45,854 nucleotides of DNA from a virus: IMG/VR virus record IMGVR_UViG_3300037193_000064, positions 1-45,854 of that record; one strand, written 5' to 3'. Below the pieces are notes generated by a model. That model was not told the origin of the DNA. It did no database searches and worked only from the letters and a program-made list of their open reading frames with translations. The position numbers and the translations under genes were made by a program. Positions 13,351 to 21,575 of the stretch are shown piece by piece (position 1 is the stretch's first letter; each line of letters begins with the position of its first letter).

Positions 13351-13579
13351 CTACAAGGTCACGAGTAGCGAGTTCTCCAACTTCCACTACGCCGCAGACG
13401 TCGCGGGTATCTCTACCCGCGATGCGATGCTGACTCAGATCGGCATCAAGCTGGGCAGGCTGAAGGGCCTCACCCAGTCCGGCAAGGATCCCGAGTGGGA
13501 GTCCGTCGAGGATACCGCCAAGGATCTCGCCGGGTACGCAGTGATCCTGTACGCCTACTACCTGGAGATGAACTCGTGA
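13289..13579 (+). CDS. DUF1599 / MazG-like nucleotide-associated protein
   Basis: GTG 13289 follows AGGGATCATCC; the product has 96 aa. RRKNSDYK, then FSNFHYAADVAG, DAMLTQIGIKLGRLKGL and VEDTAKDLAGYAVIL fit the DUF1599 pattern (KN-x-DY, R/K-x-x-KLxRL, DT-x-DLAxYA). The family is helical and linked to nucleotide modification or pyrophosphatase folds. Its place beside dCMP deaminase supports a nucleotide-pool role. Confidence 0.7.
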   Translation: MSFIATALEELGAVLRRKNSDYKVTSSEFSNFHYAADVAGISTRDAMLTQIGIKLGRLKGLTQSGKDPEWESVEDTAKDLAGYAVILYAYYLEMNS

Positions 13580-13668
13580 GTCACGAGCGAGGTGAGGACC
13601 AGGACTCCACGGAGGAGAAGGTGGAGCACGACGCTCCCCACCCTTCCTCCATCGACGAGGAGGACTAG
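13576..13668 (+). CDS. Acidic microprotein, 30 aa
   Basis: GTG 13576 overlaps the upstream stop (GTGA), and its TAG overlaps the next GTG (TAGTG). The composition is mostly Glu, Asp and His. It is supported by tight coupling rather than by similarity. Confidence 0.5.
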   Translation: MSHERGEDQDSTEEKVEHDAPHPSSIDEED

Positions 13669-13826
13669 TGCCGAGCAACCCGGACAACCCGTCCATCAAG
13701 CTGGAGCTGACGTTCGATGACGACGTGGTCGAGGTCGAGCTGGAGTTCCACTTCTCCGACAACGCTGAGCAGTTCATCGACGTGAGCAAGTTCGTTGCGG
13801 CAGTCGGTGCGAGCCTGATGGGATGA
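13668..13826 (+). CDS. Microprotein, 52 aa
   Basis: GTG 13668 is preceded by GAGGAGGAC, an excellent site. The peptide alternates strand-like IKLELTF and VVEVELEFHF and ends with a short helix. No family is recognised. Its TGA overlaps the next ATG. Confidence 0.6.
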   Translation: MPSNPDNPSIKLELTFDDDVVEVELEFHFSDNAEQFIDVSKFVAAVGASLMG

Positions 13827-13969
13827 GAATGGTCCGTCATCAGTGCACGATATGCAAGGTGGATCGCCGCAACACGAACGGGCGGGATGGCCACAAGATG
13901 TCGTGTCCCGTCTCGAAGTATGGCGTCACGCCCATGTGGCGTCTCGTCATAGTGAAGGACAACCGATGA
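13823..13969 (+). CDS. Basic microprotein with Cys pair, 48 aa
   Basis: ATG 13823 overlaps the previous stop (ATGA). It has CTIC near residue 8 and a single later Cys in KMSCPVS, with several Arg and Lys residues, suggesting a partial zinc site and nucleic-acid contact. The family is unknown. Confidence 0.55.
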   Translation: MRMVRHQCTICKVDRRNTNGRDGHKMSCPVSKYGVTPMWRLVIVKDNR

Positions 13970-14172
13970 AGATCATCAACGCCCGAGTCATGGAGTGTGG
14001 CCAGCCCCGGCTGGCCTACTACATGGGCACTCACGTCAGCGGCACGAAGCACTACGTGGAGATCCGCTACCACCAGAGGCAGACGCGCAAGTGGATGCCT
14101 GCCGAGAAGGTAACCATCGATCCCGGAGTCAAGCTCCGGTACTGCGAGAAGGTGAGTGAGCTTCGTGGGTAA
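13966..14172 (+). CDS. Small basic protein, 68 aa
   Basis: ATG 13966 overlaps the previous stop and follows GAAGGACAACCG. It is strand-rich and basic (HYVEIRYHQRQTRKWMP). The function is unknown. Confidence 0.7.
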   Translation: MKIINARVMECGQPRLAYYMGTHVSGTKHYVEIRYHQRQTRKWMPAEKVTIDPGVKLRYCEKVSELRG

Positions 14173-14350
14173 GAAGTACGACGCCTACCAGAAGGCCGTC
14201 CAGGCGGAGAACCAGGCGAAGGCTCGCCTGTCCGACGTCTACGGCGGCAGCACCGAGCAGGCCATGACCGAGGCAGTGAACAACGCTCGCCAGGCCGAGG
14301 CCAACAGCAACCACCTGTTCAACGAGTTCATCCAGGACCCGGAGGGTTAA
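14156..14350 (+). CDS. Small helical protein, 64 aa
   Basis: GTG 14156 lies just after GAGAAGG; GTG 14165 is an alternative. It is a long amphipathic helix (YDAYQKAVQAENQAKARL), Ala/Gln-rich, possibly a coiled coil. It overlaps the previous gene by 17 nt. Confidence 0.65.
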   Translation: MSFVGKKYDAYQKAVQAENQAKARLSDVYGGSTEQAMTEAVNNARQAEANSNHLFNEFIQDPEG

Positions 14351-14352
14351 GC

Positions 14353-14631
14353 ATGCAGAAGGAAACGATCCGCACTCTCGCCAGCATCGTGCTCACTCAG
14401 GCGGTGCGTGACCAGGGCAAGGAGAGCGTGGACCGGCTCGCTCTCGCTGAGCACCTGGATTCCGAGCTTCCCGGCCTGGAGCCCGACACCTCCGAGCTGA
14501 TCCTCGACATGGCAGAGAAGCTGCTGCCGCACGTCGAGGTGCACGTGGACGTCGCCTTCTGGCGACTGGAGGAGGCGGAGCACGAGGCCCTGCACAACGC
14601 CCAGCCGAAGGAGCCGGGCGCAGTCTGGTAG
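14353..14631 (+). CDS. Hypothetical helical protein, 92 aa, last gene of the early arm
   Basis: ATG 14353 is 2 nt after the preceding stop. The protein is helical and acidic (DTSELILDMAEKLLPH, then FWRLEEAEHEAL). No family is recognised. A strong terminator follows 11 nt after its stop. Confidence 0.75.
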   Translation: MQKETIRTLASIVLTQAVRDQGKESVDRLALAEHLDSELPGLEPDTSELILDMAEKLLPHVEVHVDVAFWRLEEAEHEALHNAQPKEPGAVW

Positions 14632-14642
14632 AACGCAAAGAA

Positions 14643-14664
14643 GGGGCCCCCGTAAGGGGGCCCC
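14643..14664. terminator. Terminator between the early and late arms
   Basis: GGGGCCCCC-GTAA-GGGGGCCCC is a perfect 9-bp stem between the ends of the plus and minus gene arms, able to stop both. Confidence 0.85.
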
Positions 14665-14670
14665 TCTCTG

Positions 14671-14868
14671 TTACTTGGTGAGTCCGGCGTCGTCCGGGTT
14701 GCCCACGAACTTGCCCAGCGCTGCCTGTACGAGAGCCAGTGCAGCCGCTCCGCCTGCGATTGCGGCGCTGTCAGCGGTGCTCAGGTCCTCCAGGCTGAAG
14801 ATGCTGAGGAACGTGAAGGCGAACGTTGCGCCCACACGCACGAGTAGATCCTTGAAGTAGCTACTCAC
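14671..14868 (-). CDS. Holin-like membrane protein, 65 aa
   Basis: GTG 14868 overlaps the upstream stop (GTGA). Two hydrophobic segments are separated by a short charged turn: VGATFAFTFLSIFSL (about residues 12-26) and AAIAGGAAALALVQAAL (about 35-51). The basic or polar ends and the DLS-x-A-x-S-A-A-x-AGGAA pattern fit small actinobacteriophage holins, from memory. It would permeabilise the membrane to release the amidase encoded far upstream. It is the last gene of the late arm. Confidence 0.65.
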   Translation of the reverse strand: MSSYFKDLLVRVGATFAFTFLSIFSLEDLSTADSAAIAGGAAALALVQAALGKFVGNPDDAGLTK

Positions 14869-14963
14869 TTCTTGCCCTTCTTCTTGGCCGCAGCCTTCTT
14901 GGCCGCTGGCTTCTTCTTCATGGCTTCCTTCTCCTTCTTGGAGTAGGGCTTAGGGTATGGCAT
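14865..14963 (-). CDS. Lysine-rich microprotein, 32 aa
   Basis: ATG 14963 overlaps the upstream stop (TGATG), and its own stop overlaps the holin GTG. About half of its residues are lysine, in an AAKK/KK pattern like histone H1 tails, after an N-terminal MPYPKPY. It could bind DNA, RNA or the cell wall polymer. It is tightly coupled within the lysis cluster. Confidence 0.6.
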   Translation of the reverse strand: MPYPKPYSKKEKEAMKKKPAAKKAAAKKKGKK

Positions 14964-15193
14964 CATGCTCCGTATGGGAAGATACGCTCGATCTGCTCTG
15001 CCGTATCGTCGTCGATGATGGCAGTAGGTCGCAGACCGAAGAGGACCTGGAGCCCACGGATGTGAGACTTGGTCTCATCGTCCAGCTCGCCAGTCTCCTT
15101 CAGTCCGAGGACACGCTGCACGTAAGTGACAGCGTCCCTCTCCTCTTCAGTTGTCACGGCGTAGATGCGTCGGTCGTACCATGCGGGCTTCAT
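14963..15193 (-). CDS. Small peptidoglycan-binding-domain-like protein, 76 aa
   Basis: ATG 15193 overlaps the previous stop. VTYVQRVLGLKETGELDDETKSHI, broken by a turn, then LQVLFGL and DDDTAEQI resemble the three-helix PG-binding fold (VQRxLGL, G-x-x-D-x-x-T). It may target a lysis factor to the wall. It lacks a catalytic domain. Confidence 0.5.
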   Translation of the reverse strand: MKPAWYDRRIYAVTTEEERDAVTYVQRVLGLKETGELDDETKSHIRGLQVLFGLRPTAIIDDDTAEQIERIFPYGA

Positions 15194-15507
15194 ACTCCCA
15201 CCTTACTCGCGATACGGTCGACGACGCCGCGTACTCCCTTGACCTCCTCGTGCACCAGCTCAACCTCTGCTCGCTGGGTTACGAGGCTTTCAAGAATCTC
15301 GACCCTCGCTCGGAGATCAGCAACCAGCCCATCCTTCTCTGCAACCTGAGTCCTCAGCTCCGCCACGGCGATCTGAAGTAGCTCAACGGTGTCGACAGAG
15401 ATCTGCGCTGCCTGCGAGTGTCCGAACTTCTTGCCCCCCACGAAGCCGCCAGCGACGCCAGCGGCTCCCGTGAGAATGGCGATGATGGCATCCATCTCAA
15501 GCGCCAT
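15190..15507 (-). CDS. Membrane-anchored coiled-coil protein of the lysis cluster, 105 aa
   Basis: ATG 15507. Residues 7-26 (AIIAILTGAAGVAGGFVGG) form a transmembrane segment. Residues 38-95 are a heptad-like coiled coil (VELLQIAVAELRTQV, then LVADLRARVEILESLV). This topology is common for a second lysis-cassette membrane protein. Holin partner or spanin-like roles are possible but unproven. Confidence 0.65.
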   Translation of the reverse strand: MALEMDAIIAILTGAAGVAGGFVGGKKFGHSQAAQISVDTVELLQIAVAELRTQVAEKDGLVADLRARVEILESLVTQRAEVELVHEEVKGVRGVVDRIASKVGV

Positions 15508-15518
15508 GCTCTCTCCCT

Positions 15519-17453
15519 TTACGTGGACTCGGCGACGGTGCGCATCTGCACCGTCAGGTACCCTCCCAGTGCCCCCCGATTTGGTCCAGGTGGTGCAGTC
15601 TGCCTGTACTCCCAGTCCTCAATGACGACCAGCGTGGACAGATCCTCCTGTAGCTCCTGGAATAGGATGACGTCGCCTGCTCGGGCGACGCCCTTGAAGT
15701 CTTCGAACCTGGCACGAGCGTACCCGTCGTAACCGATACGCTGACCGGTGCGGTCAGTCTCCTCGTCGAACAGCTCGAAGATCTGTGTGATGACGCGCTG
15801 CCTGATAGATCCTGGCAGTGCCTTCATCTGCCACCCGTTGAGCACTCCACCGAAAGCCGGATCGCTCCCCTGGAACAGGGTGAACTTCAGCCTGATCCAG
15901 TTCTGCGGTCCAGATGGATTGCTGATCGCCACATCCTTGATGCCGGACGCGATGGTCGGGCTGTACGTGATGTAGTCGATCTCTCCACCGCCCTCGGTGA
16001 GGATGGTGGCAGCAACGTTACCCTGAAGCGGGGATGGCGTGCGGACGGAGAAGAACTTGTAGAGCTTCGGCTCCTCGGTGTTGTACCTGATGCGACCAGT
16101 GGTCAGGTACCCAGAAGGAACTAGCGTGGTCGCTAGTTCCTTGGCGTGACCGAAGCCGGACAGCGTGAAGACCTTGCGGTCACTGTTGCCGAACATGGTC
16201 ACCGAGGTGATCGGGCTCTCGTCTCCTCCGTAGTAGATGTCCCTTGCGTACGCGTACCTGATAGCCCTGGTCGTCTGCTCCTGGACTGCGTTACCTAGGT
16301 CCACACGGAACAGGCCAGAGTTGCCGTCGTGAGCATTGGTGGATCCGACGTACATGAACCTGTCGTGTCCGACGATTCCCTCGCAGCCACCCTCTGGCTC
16401 GAACAGGAGTGGGCCGTAAGAGATGTCGCCGTTCTGGTCGATCTCTCCGACCCTGAATCCCTTGTTCGTGGCGATACCGATGAACGATCCGACGTACTGG
16501 TAGATCGTGTTGATGGTCTCACCGGCTGGCATGGTTGCAGTCACGCCTACCCAGGACAGCTCGGGCACTCCAGTGCTCGACAGGGTTGGGCTGAACTTGT
16601 GGATCTCACTCGTAGTGCCGCTGTCGCCAGCGGCATAGATGGCGGTAGGTCCATCCGTGAACGACTTCCACGTCCAGGCCGAATCCTCGTGAGTGTACGT
16701 CGCAGTAGGGAGCGCTACAGGCGCTCCCGCTGGAGAGACGACTAGCTGGTACACGCTGTTGTTGTGCCCCAGGATCAGTCGACCCTTCAGGAACTCCAGC
16801 TCTGCCGAGCTGTTGTATGCACCGGAGTAGATGGTGGACGTCGCTCCCGCGTCCGTTCCCTTCTTGATTCCGTTGGATACTGCGATGAAGTACTGCTTAC
16901 CGCTAGACGTCAGGTCATAGATCGGGTCCAGGGTGGCACCGATGATCACGGTTGTACCAGAGTCAGTGATCTTGTCCATGTGGTCGTTGTACGTCACCCA
17001 GTACGCATCGACACCTGAAGTGTCGACGAATCCTCGCACATGGATGGGCGTACTTGCGGTAGCCGCAGTGAGGCTGACATCCCTGAGCAGCTTGAGCTGA
17101 CCGGAGGTCCATGGATCCACGCCTAGCGAGTCCGCGAACTTGAAGTTGAACTGGTTGTCGTTGTCCGGGTCCTGGTACAGGAGTCCAGCTCCACCATTGA
17201 AGGTGGACTGGGACCTCAGCCACCAGAAGTTACCGGAGATGGACTGCTCACCAGGCTCGGCGAACGCGTCGAACTGCTGCTTCCTGATCTCCGCCATGCG
17301 CTCAGTGTATGGACGGTTGTCCTGCGTGGCGGAGAGGAAGGGGATACCAGCTAGGGCGTAGTCATACGCGTTGTCCTGAAGGCTGTACTGCCCGATGGAG
17401 GCGGTACCCAGACCACTGAGCTGGTCAGGGATCTTACGTACGAGTGTCGCCAC
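15519..17453 (-). CDS. Tail protein, 644 aa (nozzle or tubular-B-like)
   Basis: ATG 17453. The N-terminus has IPDQLSGLGTASIGQ and SGNFWWLRSQSTFNGGAGLLY. The middle consists of repeated beta blades with aromatic residues (AYWVTYNDHMDKI, then FLKGRLILGHNN, then GRVGE-type strands), suggesting a propeller-like core. The size and position, two genes after the adaptor-like protein and before lysis, suit a podovirus tail nozzle such as T7 gp12. A minor tail protein is the alternative. Confidence 0.55.
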   Translation of the reverse strand: MATLVRKIPDQLSGLGTASIGQYSLQDNAYDYALAGIPFLSATQDNRPYTERMAEIRKQQFDAFAEPGEQSISGNFWWLRSQSTFNGGAGLLYQDPDNDNQFNFKFADSLGVDPWTSGQLKLLRDVSLTAATASTPIHVRGFVDTSGVDAYWVTYNDHMDKITDSGTTVIIGATLDPIYDLTSSGKQYFIAVSNGIKKGTDAGATSTIYSGAYNSSAELEFLKGRLILGHNNSVYQLVVSPAGAPVALPTATYTHEDSAWTWKSFTDGPTAIYAAGDSGTTSEIHKFSPTLSSTGVPELSWVGVTATMPAGETINTIYQYVGSFIGIATNKGFRVGEIDQNGDISYGPLLFEPEGGCEGIVGHDRFMYVGSTNAHDGNSGLFRVDLGNAVQEQTTRAIRYAYARDIYYGGDESPITSVTMFGNSDRKVFTLSGFGHAKELATTLVPSGYLTTGRIRYNTEEPKLYKFFSVRTPSPLQGNVAATILTEGGGEIDYITYSPTIASGIKDVAISNPSGPQNWIRLKFTLFQGSDPAFGGVLNGWQMKALPGSIRQRVITQIFELFDEETDRTGQRIGYDGYARARFEDFKGVARAGDVILFQELQEDLSTLVVIEDWEYRQTAPPGPNRGALGGYLTVQMRTVAEST

Positions 17454-17462
17454 TGCTACTCC

Positions 17463-18863
17463 TTACTGCGGATATACGAAGGTGACGCGGACGGTGTGCC
17501 CGTTGTCGATAGTGCTACTGCTGTTCGCGTCCAGTAGTTCCACCAGCCCGGTCGACGGGTTGAGGCCGACAGCTCCAGACGTGAATCCAGTACCGAATCC
17601 ACCGATCATGCGGTCGCTGCCGAAGACAGCGTCCGGCCTCCAGCTTGGCTGGATGGTGCATAGGTCGGTGTCGGTCAGGTTACCGGTGGCGGACGCTGTA
17701 AGCGTTCCGCCAGTGCGAAGCAGCACCAGGGTGACGATGATCCACCCAGACTTCAGCACTCCAGTCGTCGCAGAGTCAACGCTGAACCCTGATGCCGCAG
17801 TGGCAATGGACGTTCCGGTTGCACTGGTGTGACCGGAAACGGTCAGCGTGCCAGTCACTGCTGCGCCTGCGTTTGCAGTGAGAAGCCCAGTAGACGTGGT
17901 GGTGCCGCCGACGCTCAGGTTGCCAGTGAAGCTACCAGCACCCGTGTTGCTGATGGAGAAGTAGGTGCTGGTCTCGTCGTTGTTCATGACGCGCATGATG
18001 GAGGCGGACTGACCGGCTGCGCCGTGAACATCTAGCTGGGAGAACGCAGGATCAGAGCCATTGACATCGACTCGACCGTTGTTCCATACAGCGAAGGTGG
18101 ATGCGGTGTCCGTAGAGTTACGGACCCTGATCGCCTCGTTGTTGTCGGTCGTCCTTGGCTTGACCTGGAACCCAGTCTGACCAGAGTTGGTCCAGGAGGT
18201 CGCAGTTCCGCCCTGAAGGACGGAGAAGATGTCGGTAGTACCGTCATCCTTGATGACCCTGAACCTGTAGGTGTTGAAGTTTGAGTCCGCTGCGGCGTCC
18301 TGGTTCCTGACGAACACTGCACCGTTGTTGGTCACCTTGGCAACCTCGTGAGCGGCAGAGGGGTCCCTGAGCCACTTCATGAGATCGGCGGTGCCAGCCG
18401 CCGTACCGTTGACCGTAGTCACCCATGCGGCGGAGGCGAAGAGATCCACGTTGCTCAGCGTGCCAGTGGCATTGTTGAGCGTCTTGTTTGATAGGGTCTG
18501 GGTGTCATTCGTGCCCACGACCGCAGAGCCCACGGCAAGGCCGTGGACATTGGTCGCAGTGTTCTCGTGAGTGCGAGAGTCACTGAAGTCTCGGGCGGAG
18601 CTGACGTGCCTCACCCTGGCTCCGGCGTTGTGCGCCGCAGCAGAAGTGCCGTCGATACCTCGGGTTACGGTCAGGGTGGTACCCGCTACTGCGGTAACCT
18701 CGACCAGCTCCTCGGTAGCAGCCTCGTAGTCGAGGGCCAGCGTGAACGGCGTCAGGGCTGGCAGACCAGTCGCCGAGGCGATCTGGATGCTCGTGTTTCC
18801 ATTCGTGATGGAAGCCACCAGCGTGGTCTCTGCGGCCACGCTGGAGTAGTAACGGGTAGCCAT
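17463..18863 (-). CDS. Tail fibre / minor tail protein, 466 aa
   Basis: ATG 18863. The N-terminal part has ITNGNTSIQIASATGLPALTPF and a TRGIDGTSAAAHNAG turn. HGLAVGSAVVGTNDTQTLSNKTLNN follows, broken up here by spacing, a sequence typical of actinobacteriophage minor tail proteins. Long Thr/Ser/Gly-rich beta repeats fill the centre (GGTTTSTGLLTANAGAAVTG). It probably forms a trimeric fibre for receptor recognition. Confidence 0.7.
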   Translation of the reverse strand: MATRYYSSVAAETTLVASITNGNTSIQIASATGLPALTPFTLALDYEAATEELVEVTAVAGTTLTVTRGIDGTSAAAHNAGARVRHVSSARDFSDSRTHENTATNVHGLAVGSAVVGTNDTQTLSNKTLNNATGTLSNVDLFASAAWVTTVNGTAAGTADLMKWLRDPSAAHEVAKVTNNGAVFVRNQDAAADSNFNTYRFRVIKDDGTTDIFSVLQGGTATSWTNSGQTGFQVKPRTTDNNEAIRVRNSTDTASTFAVWNNGRVDVNGSDPAFSQLDVHGAAGQSASIMRVMNNDETSTYFSISNTGAGSFTGNLSVGGTTTSTGLLTANAGAAVTGTLTVSGHTSATGTSIATAASGFSVDSATTGVLKSGWIIVTLVLLRTGGTLTASATGNLTDTDLCTIQPSWRPDAVFGSDRMIGGFGTGFTSGAVGLNPSTGLVELLDANSSSTIDNGHTVRVTFVYPQ

Positions 18864-18872
18864 GGTGCTCCC

Positions 18873-19802
18873 TTATCCGTTGAAGGTCTGGTAAGACTCG
18901 TACAGCCTCTGTAGGCGCGTACGCTCCTCGTTGAGCCTCTTCTGATAGAGGGCCAGGAAGAACTGCGACGCCTGAGAGGCGGCGCTCGTAGGCACCAGTG
19001 GAGCCCTCTCAGTGGCCTCGATGGAGGACTGCTGAAGTCGGGCTGCCTCGTAGGCAGGAAGGAGACGCCACGCTGCGCCGTACGTGATCATGTCCACGTA
19101 GCGCTCCGGGAACCCAGTGACCGTGGTGAAGTCGTCGGTGTTGTTGACGAGAGCAGACGGACCCTTGGTGTAGCTCACCCGCACGTTCCTGCCCGGAACG
19201 ATGCGGTCATAGATCTGGACAGACTTTCCGGTCGGAGCCGGAGTTGGCTTGACCTGACCGGCAGTCGTGGATGCCATCGGGTTGAAGCGCCAGCTCTGGG
19301 CTGGGAACCATACGCCGGATGGACCGATGGTGTTGATGACCACCTTGTAGACGTCGTCAGCGTCGGCCGGGATTGGGTACTCGTACCTTGCTGCGATGTA
19401 GGGGAACTCGTACTGAGCGAACACCCAGAGATCTGGGTACAGCGCGAGGATAGTGTCGTTGATGGCCTCCTTCACCCGCTGACGGGGGAAGCGAGGATCG
19501 TTGGTTACGATGTCGTTGATGTCGTGAGCGGCTGCGGTGGTACCTGCATACCCACGGCCGTTGACTCCCCCGAGAACCATCACCGTACCGGATCCACGGT
19601 CGTAGCTCTTGACCTGGATCAGCTCGTCCCCGATCTCGATGAGACCACGGGACAGGTTGGTAGCGGTGGATGGATCAACGGTCAGGGTGGTGTCCGTGGC
19701 AGTCGCTGCCGCAGTCAGGTACGACACCGCAGCCTGATCCTTGGTGTAGCCGAGTAGCTGCTGATTCACTCGGTCTACGATGTTGGCAAAGGTGACTGCC
19801 AC
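18873..19802 (-). CDS. Head-tail adaptor / tail tubular A-like protein, 309 aa
   Basis: GTG-type or ATG start at 19802. The helical N-terminus (FANIVDRVNQQLLGY) is followed by beta insertions. A central segment, RVKEAINDTILALYPDLWVF and then YEYPIPADADDVYKV, resembles podovirus tubular-A or gp4-like adaptors, which often contain such an R-x-x-x-x-x-x-N-x-x-x-x-x-x-Y-P helix. A C-terminal helix, LYQKRLNEERTRLQRL, follows. It would connect the portal to the tail. Confidence 0.6.
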   Translation of the reverse strand: MAVTFANIVDRVNQQLLGYTKDQAAVSYLTAAATATDTTLTVDPSTATNLSRGLIEIGDELIQVKSYDRGSGTVMVLGGVNGRGYAGTTAAAHDINDIVTNDPRFPRQRVKEAINDTILALYPDLWVFAQYEFPYIAARYEYPIPADADDVYKVVINTIGPSGVWFPAQSWRFNPMASTTAGQVKPTPAPTGKSVQIYDRIVPGRNVRVSYTKGPSALVNNTDDFTTVTGFPERYVDMITYGAAWRLLPAYEAARLQQSSIEATERAPLVPTSAASQASQFFLALYQKRLNEERTRLQRLYESYQTFNG

Positions 19803-19810
19803 AGTTACTC

Positions 19811-20359
19811 CTAGATCTCAGACCAGGCGATGGAAATGTTCCAGCGCTGATCAACGTCACCGGACTCGGTACGAATGACCGTGCTCTCGCCCGGTAGTAG
19901 CGTCAGGGAGCCAGCCGGAATGGTGGCCGGAACCTGGTGGATGAACGGCGCGCTAGCCGCGCCGGAAGAGAGGATCGGAGGAGAGTTGAACCATGCCGCA
20001 CCAAGTGTGGCGGTAGGGTTGCCAATCCTCACCTCGGCAGTGGGGTTAGCCATAGTGGAGCGCATCTTGCCCACGGTGGAGCTTGCCTCCAGCGTCCCTC
20101 CACTCACTCCGGTCGCCAGCCAGCCCCTCATAGGGGCGGCTGCCGCAACCGCGCCAACCGTCACGGAGCTGATGAAGACTCCTGCAATCAGGATGGTGCG
20201 ACCACTCCCGGTCGGGTTGGTAAGGGATAGGTGGTTGGCCGCTGCCACCACGCCCGGAATCTCGTCCTGACTGTAGACGTAACCAGCGGTGATGGAAGGG
20301 TTCACCGTGGTGTAAGTAGCCAGGCTTGAGTTGTCAATCCTTACGTACTGCTCGGCCAT
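19811..20359 (-). CDS. Putative structural beta-protein, 182 aa
   Basis: ATG 20359. Strand-rich with LTNPTGSGRTILIAG, then LTLLPGESTVIRTESG and ISIAWSEI. This NPTGSGR-x-I pattern is common in small virion or decoration proteins of unknown role. It lies between the adaptor and small conserved genes. Confidence 0.6.
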   Translation of the reverse strand: MAEQYVRIDNSSLATYTTVNPSITAGYVYSQDEIPGVVAAANHLSLTNPTGSGRTILIAGVFISSVTVGAVAAAAPMRGWLATGVSGGTLEASSTVGKMRSTMANPTAEVRIGNPTATLGAAWFNSPPILSSGAASAPFIHQVPATIPAGSLTLLPGESTVIRTESGDVDQRWNISIAWSEI

Positions 20360-20360
20360 G

Positions 20361-20609
20361 TTAGGCCCCCTTGTACGCTACCCCCGTAGCGTTGCTGATC
20401 TCTACGGCCTCTCGAACCTTGGCCATGGTCGTACCGGAGGGCTGAATCCCCTGCGCCCTTGCGTCACGATAGGCGGACAGCTCGGCGTCCCACGCCTTGC
20501 TTGCTCCGGTGTTGCTCAGGTTCGGGTTGAGCTGAAGGTTCTTCGCCCTCATACACTCCCCGAATGTCTTGTGGTCTTGGGTCACGCACCCGCTGGAACA
20601 GTTAGTCAT
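20361..20609 (-). CDS. Conserved small phage protein, 82 aa
   Basis: ATG 20609 follows GGTTGGGGAC; a TTG 9 nt upstream is less likely. CSSGCVTQDHKTFGECMRAKNL, broken up, and WDAELSAYRDARAQGIQP match a conserved hypothetical family of actinobacteriophages, from memory. Three cysteines are clustered at the N-terminus. The role is unknown. It overlaps the upstream gene by 8 nt. Confidence 0.75.
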   Translation of the reverse strand: MTNCSSGCVTQDHKTFGECMRAKNLQLNPNLSNTGASKAWDAELSAYRDARAQGIQPSGTTMAKVREAVEISNATGVAYKGA

Positions 20610-20850
20610 TGTCCCCAACCGAGTTGGTCGTGTAGATGCCCTGCTTGTGCGAGTCGTGGTCGGAGCCTAGCTCCGCCTGCTGATGGCGACCGATGACCTC
20701 GAACAGTCCGGTCTCCAGGATGCCCTTCTCGTTGTTCTCGATCAGGGTGACGTTACCACCGGGACCTGCAATGCAAGTCTGTCCTGGGTGGCAGCAGTAG
20801 TAGAACTTCGGGTCGCAGGGGCCCTTCGCTGGGTCATACTCGTGAGCCAT
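20602..20850 (-). CDS. Cysteine-containing small protein, 82 aa
   Basis: ATG 20850 follows AAGGAGAGCT. PCDPKFYYCCHPGQTC places four cysteines in the first third, possibly a metal or disulfide knot; the rest is polar. The function is unknown. It is coupled to the next gene. Confidence 0.7.
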   Translation of the reverse strand: MAHEYDPAKGPCDPKFYYCCHPGQTCIAGPGGNVTLIENNEKGILETGLFEVIGRHQQAELGSDHDSHKQGIYTTNSVGDND

Positions 20851-20858
20851 AGCTCTCC

Positions 20859-21575
20859 TTAGTTGAGCGCCGCCCACCGAGCGGAGGCGTTAGTCGCCGC
20901 GCTGGTGAGTGTGATGGATGCTGGAAGGGACGTCTGGCCAGTGCCGAAGTCCAGGAAGCGGCCAGCGCCAGAGGCGAGGCCGACATTGAGCGCAGATGCG
21001 GATGCTCCGTTGCCGCGCATGAAGGATGGTGGCGTGGTGCCGTTGGCCAGAATCGCCACATAGTACGAACCTGCGGTCAGGACGTTGGATCCTAGCGATA
21101 CGGTCTTGGTCCCCACGGACCCGAAGTCCGTGGTCAGATCCGCACTGACTGCCAGCCTGGTTCCAGTGGAATCGTACAGCCCCACGAAGTTCTGTCCAGC
21201 GGTGAGGCCGGTACCGGCAGACGTGACAGTGACAAATGCCTGAGTGACGGTTGCCCCCACTCGGAGGATGACCTTGCTCAGGTACACAACTCCGCCCGAG
21301 TTTGCGGATCCAGTAGATCCGCAGCCTGCTGGGTCCTGAGTCCATGCCTTGATGCCGTGATCGACAGGCTGGAAGTCCAGCGTGTTGGTCAGGTTCTGAA
21401 GGTTGGTGATGTTGGTGTTGGCGGTACTGATCTGGCTTGTGTGAGTGCTAGTAGTACCGTTCAGCGTGGTGATGCTGGTCTCGTTGGTGGTGATGCGTGC
21501 ATCCTGAGACGTGAATGCAGCATTGACGGGAACGTCCCAGTCAGACGACCCTCGCTCGATCGGAGTGTAGCTCAC
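20859..21575 (-). CDS. Tail fibre-like protein, 238 aa
   Basis: ATG 21575. It starts YTPIERGSSDWDVPVNAAF. A Thr/Asn-rich coiled-coil-like stalk follows (SQISTANTNITNLQNLTNTL). A beta-sandwich C-terminus comes last (GQNFVGLYDSTGTRLA, then GSYYVAILANGT). This stalk-plus-jelly-roll layout is typical of receptor-binding tips. Confidence 0.65.
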   Translation of the reverse strand: MSYTPIERGSSDWDVPVNAAFTSQDARITTNETSITTLNGTTSTHTSQISTANTNITNLQNLTNTLDFQPVDHGIKAWTQDPAGCGSTGSANSGGVVYLSKVILRVGATVTQAFVTVTSAGTGLTAGQNFVGLYDSTGTRLAVSADLTTDFGSVGTKTVSLGSNVLTAGSYYVAILANGTTPPSFMRGNGASASALNVGLASGAGRFLDFGTGQTSLPASITLTSAATNASARWAALN

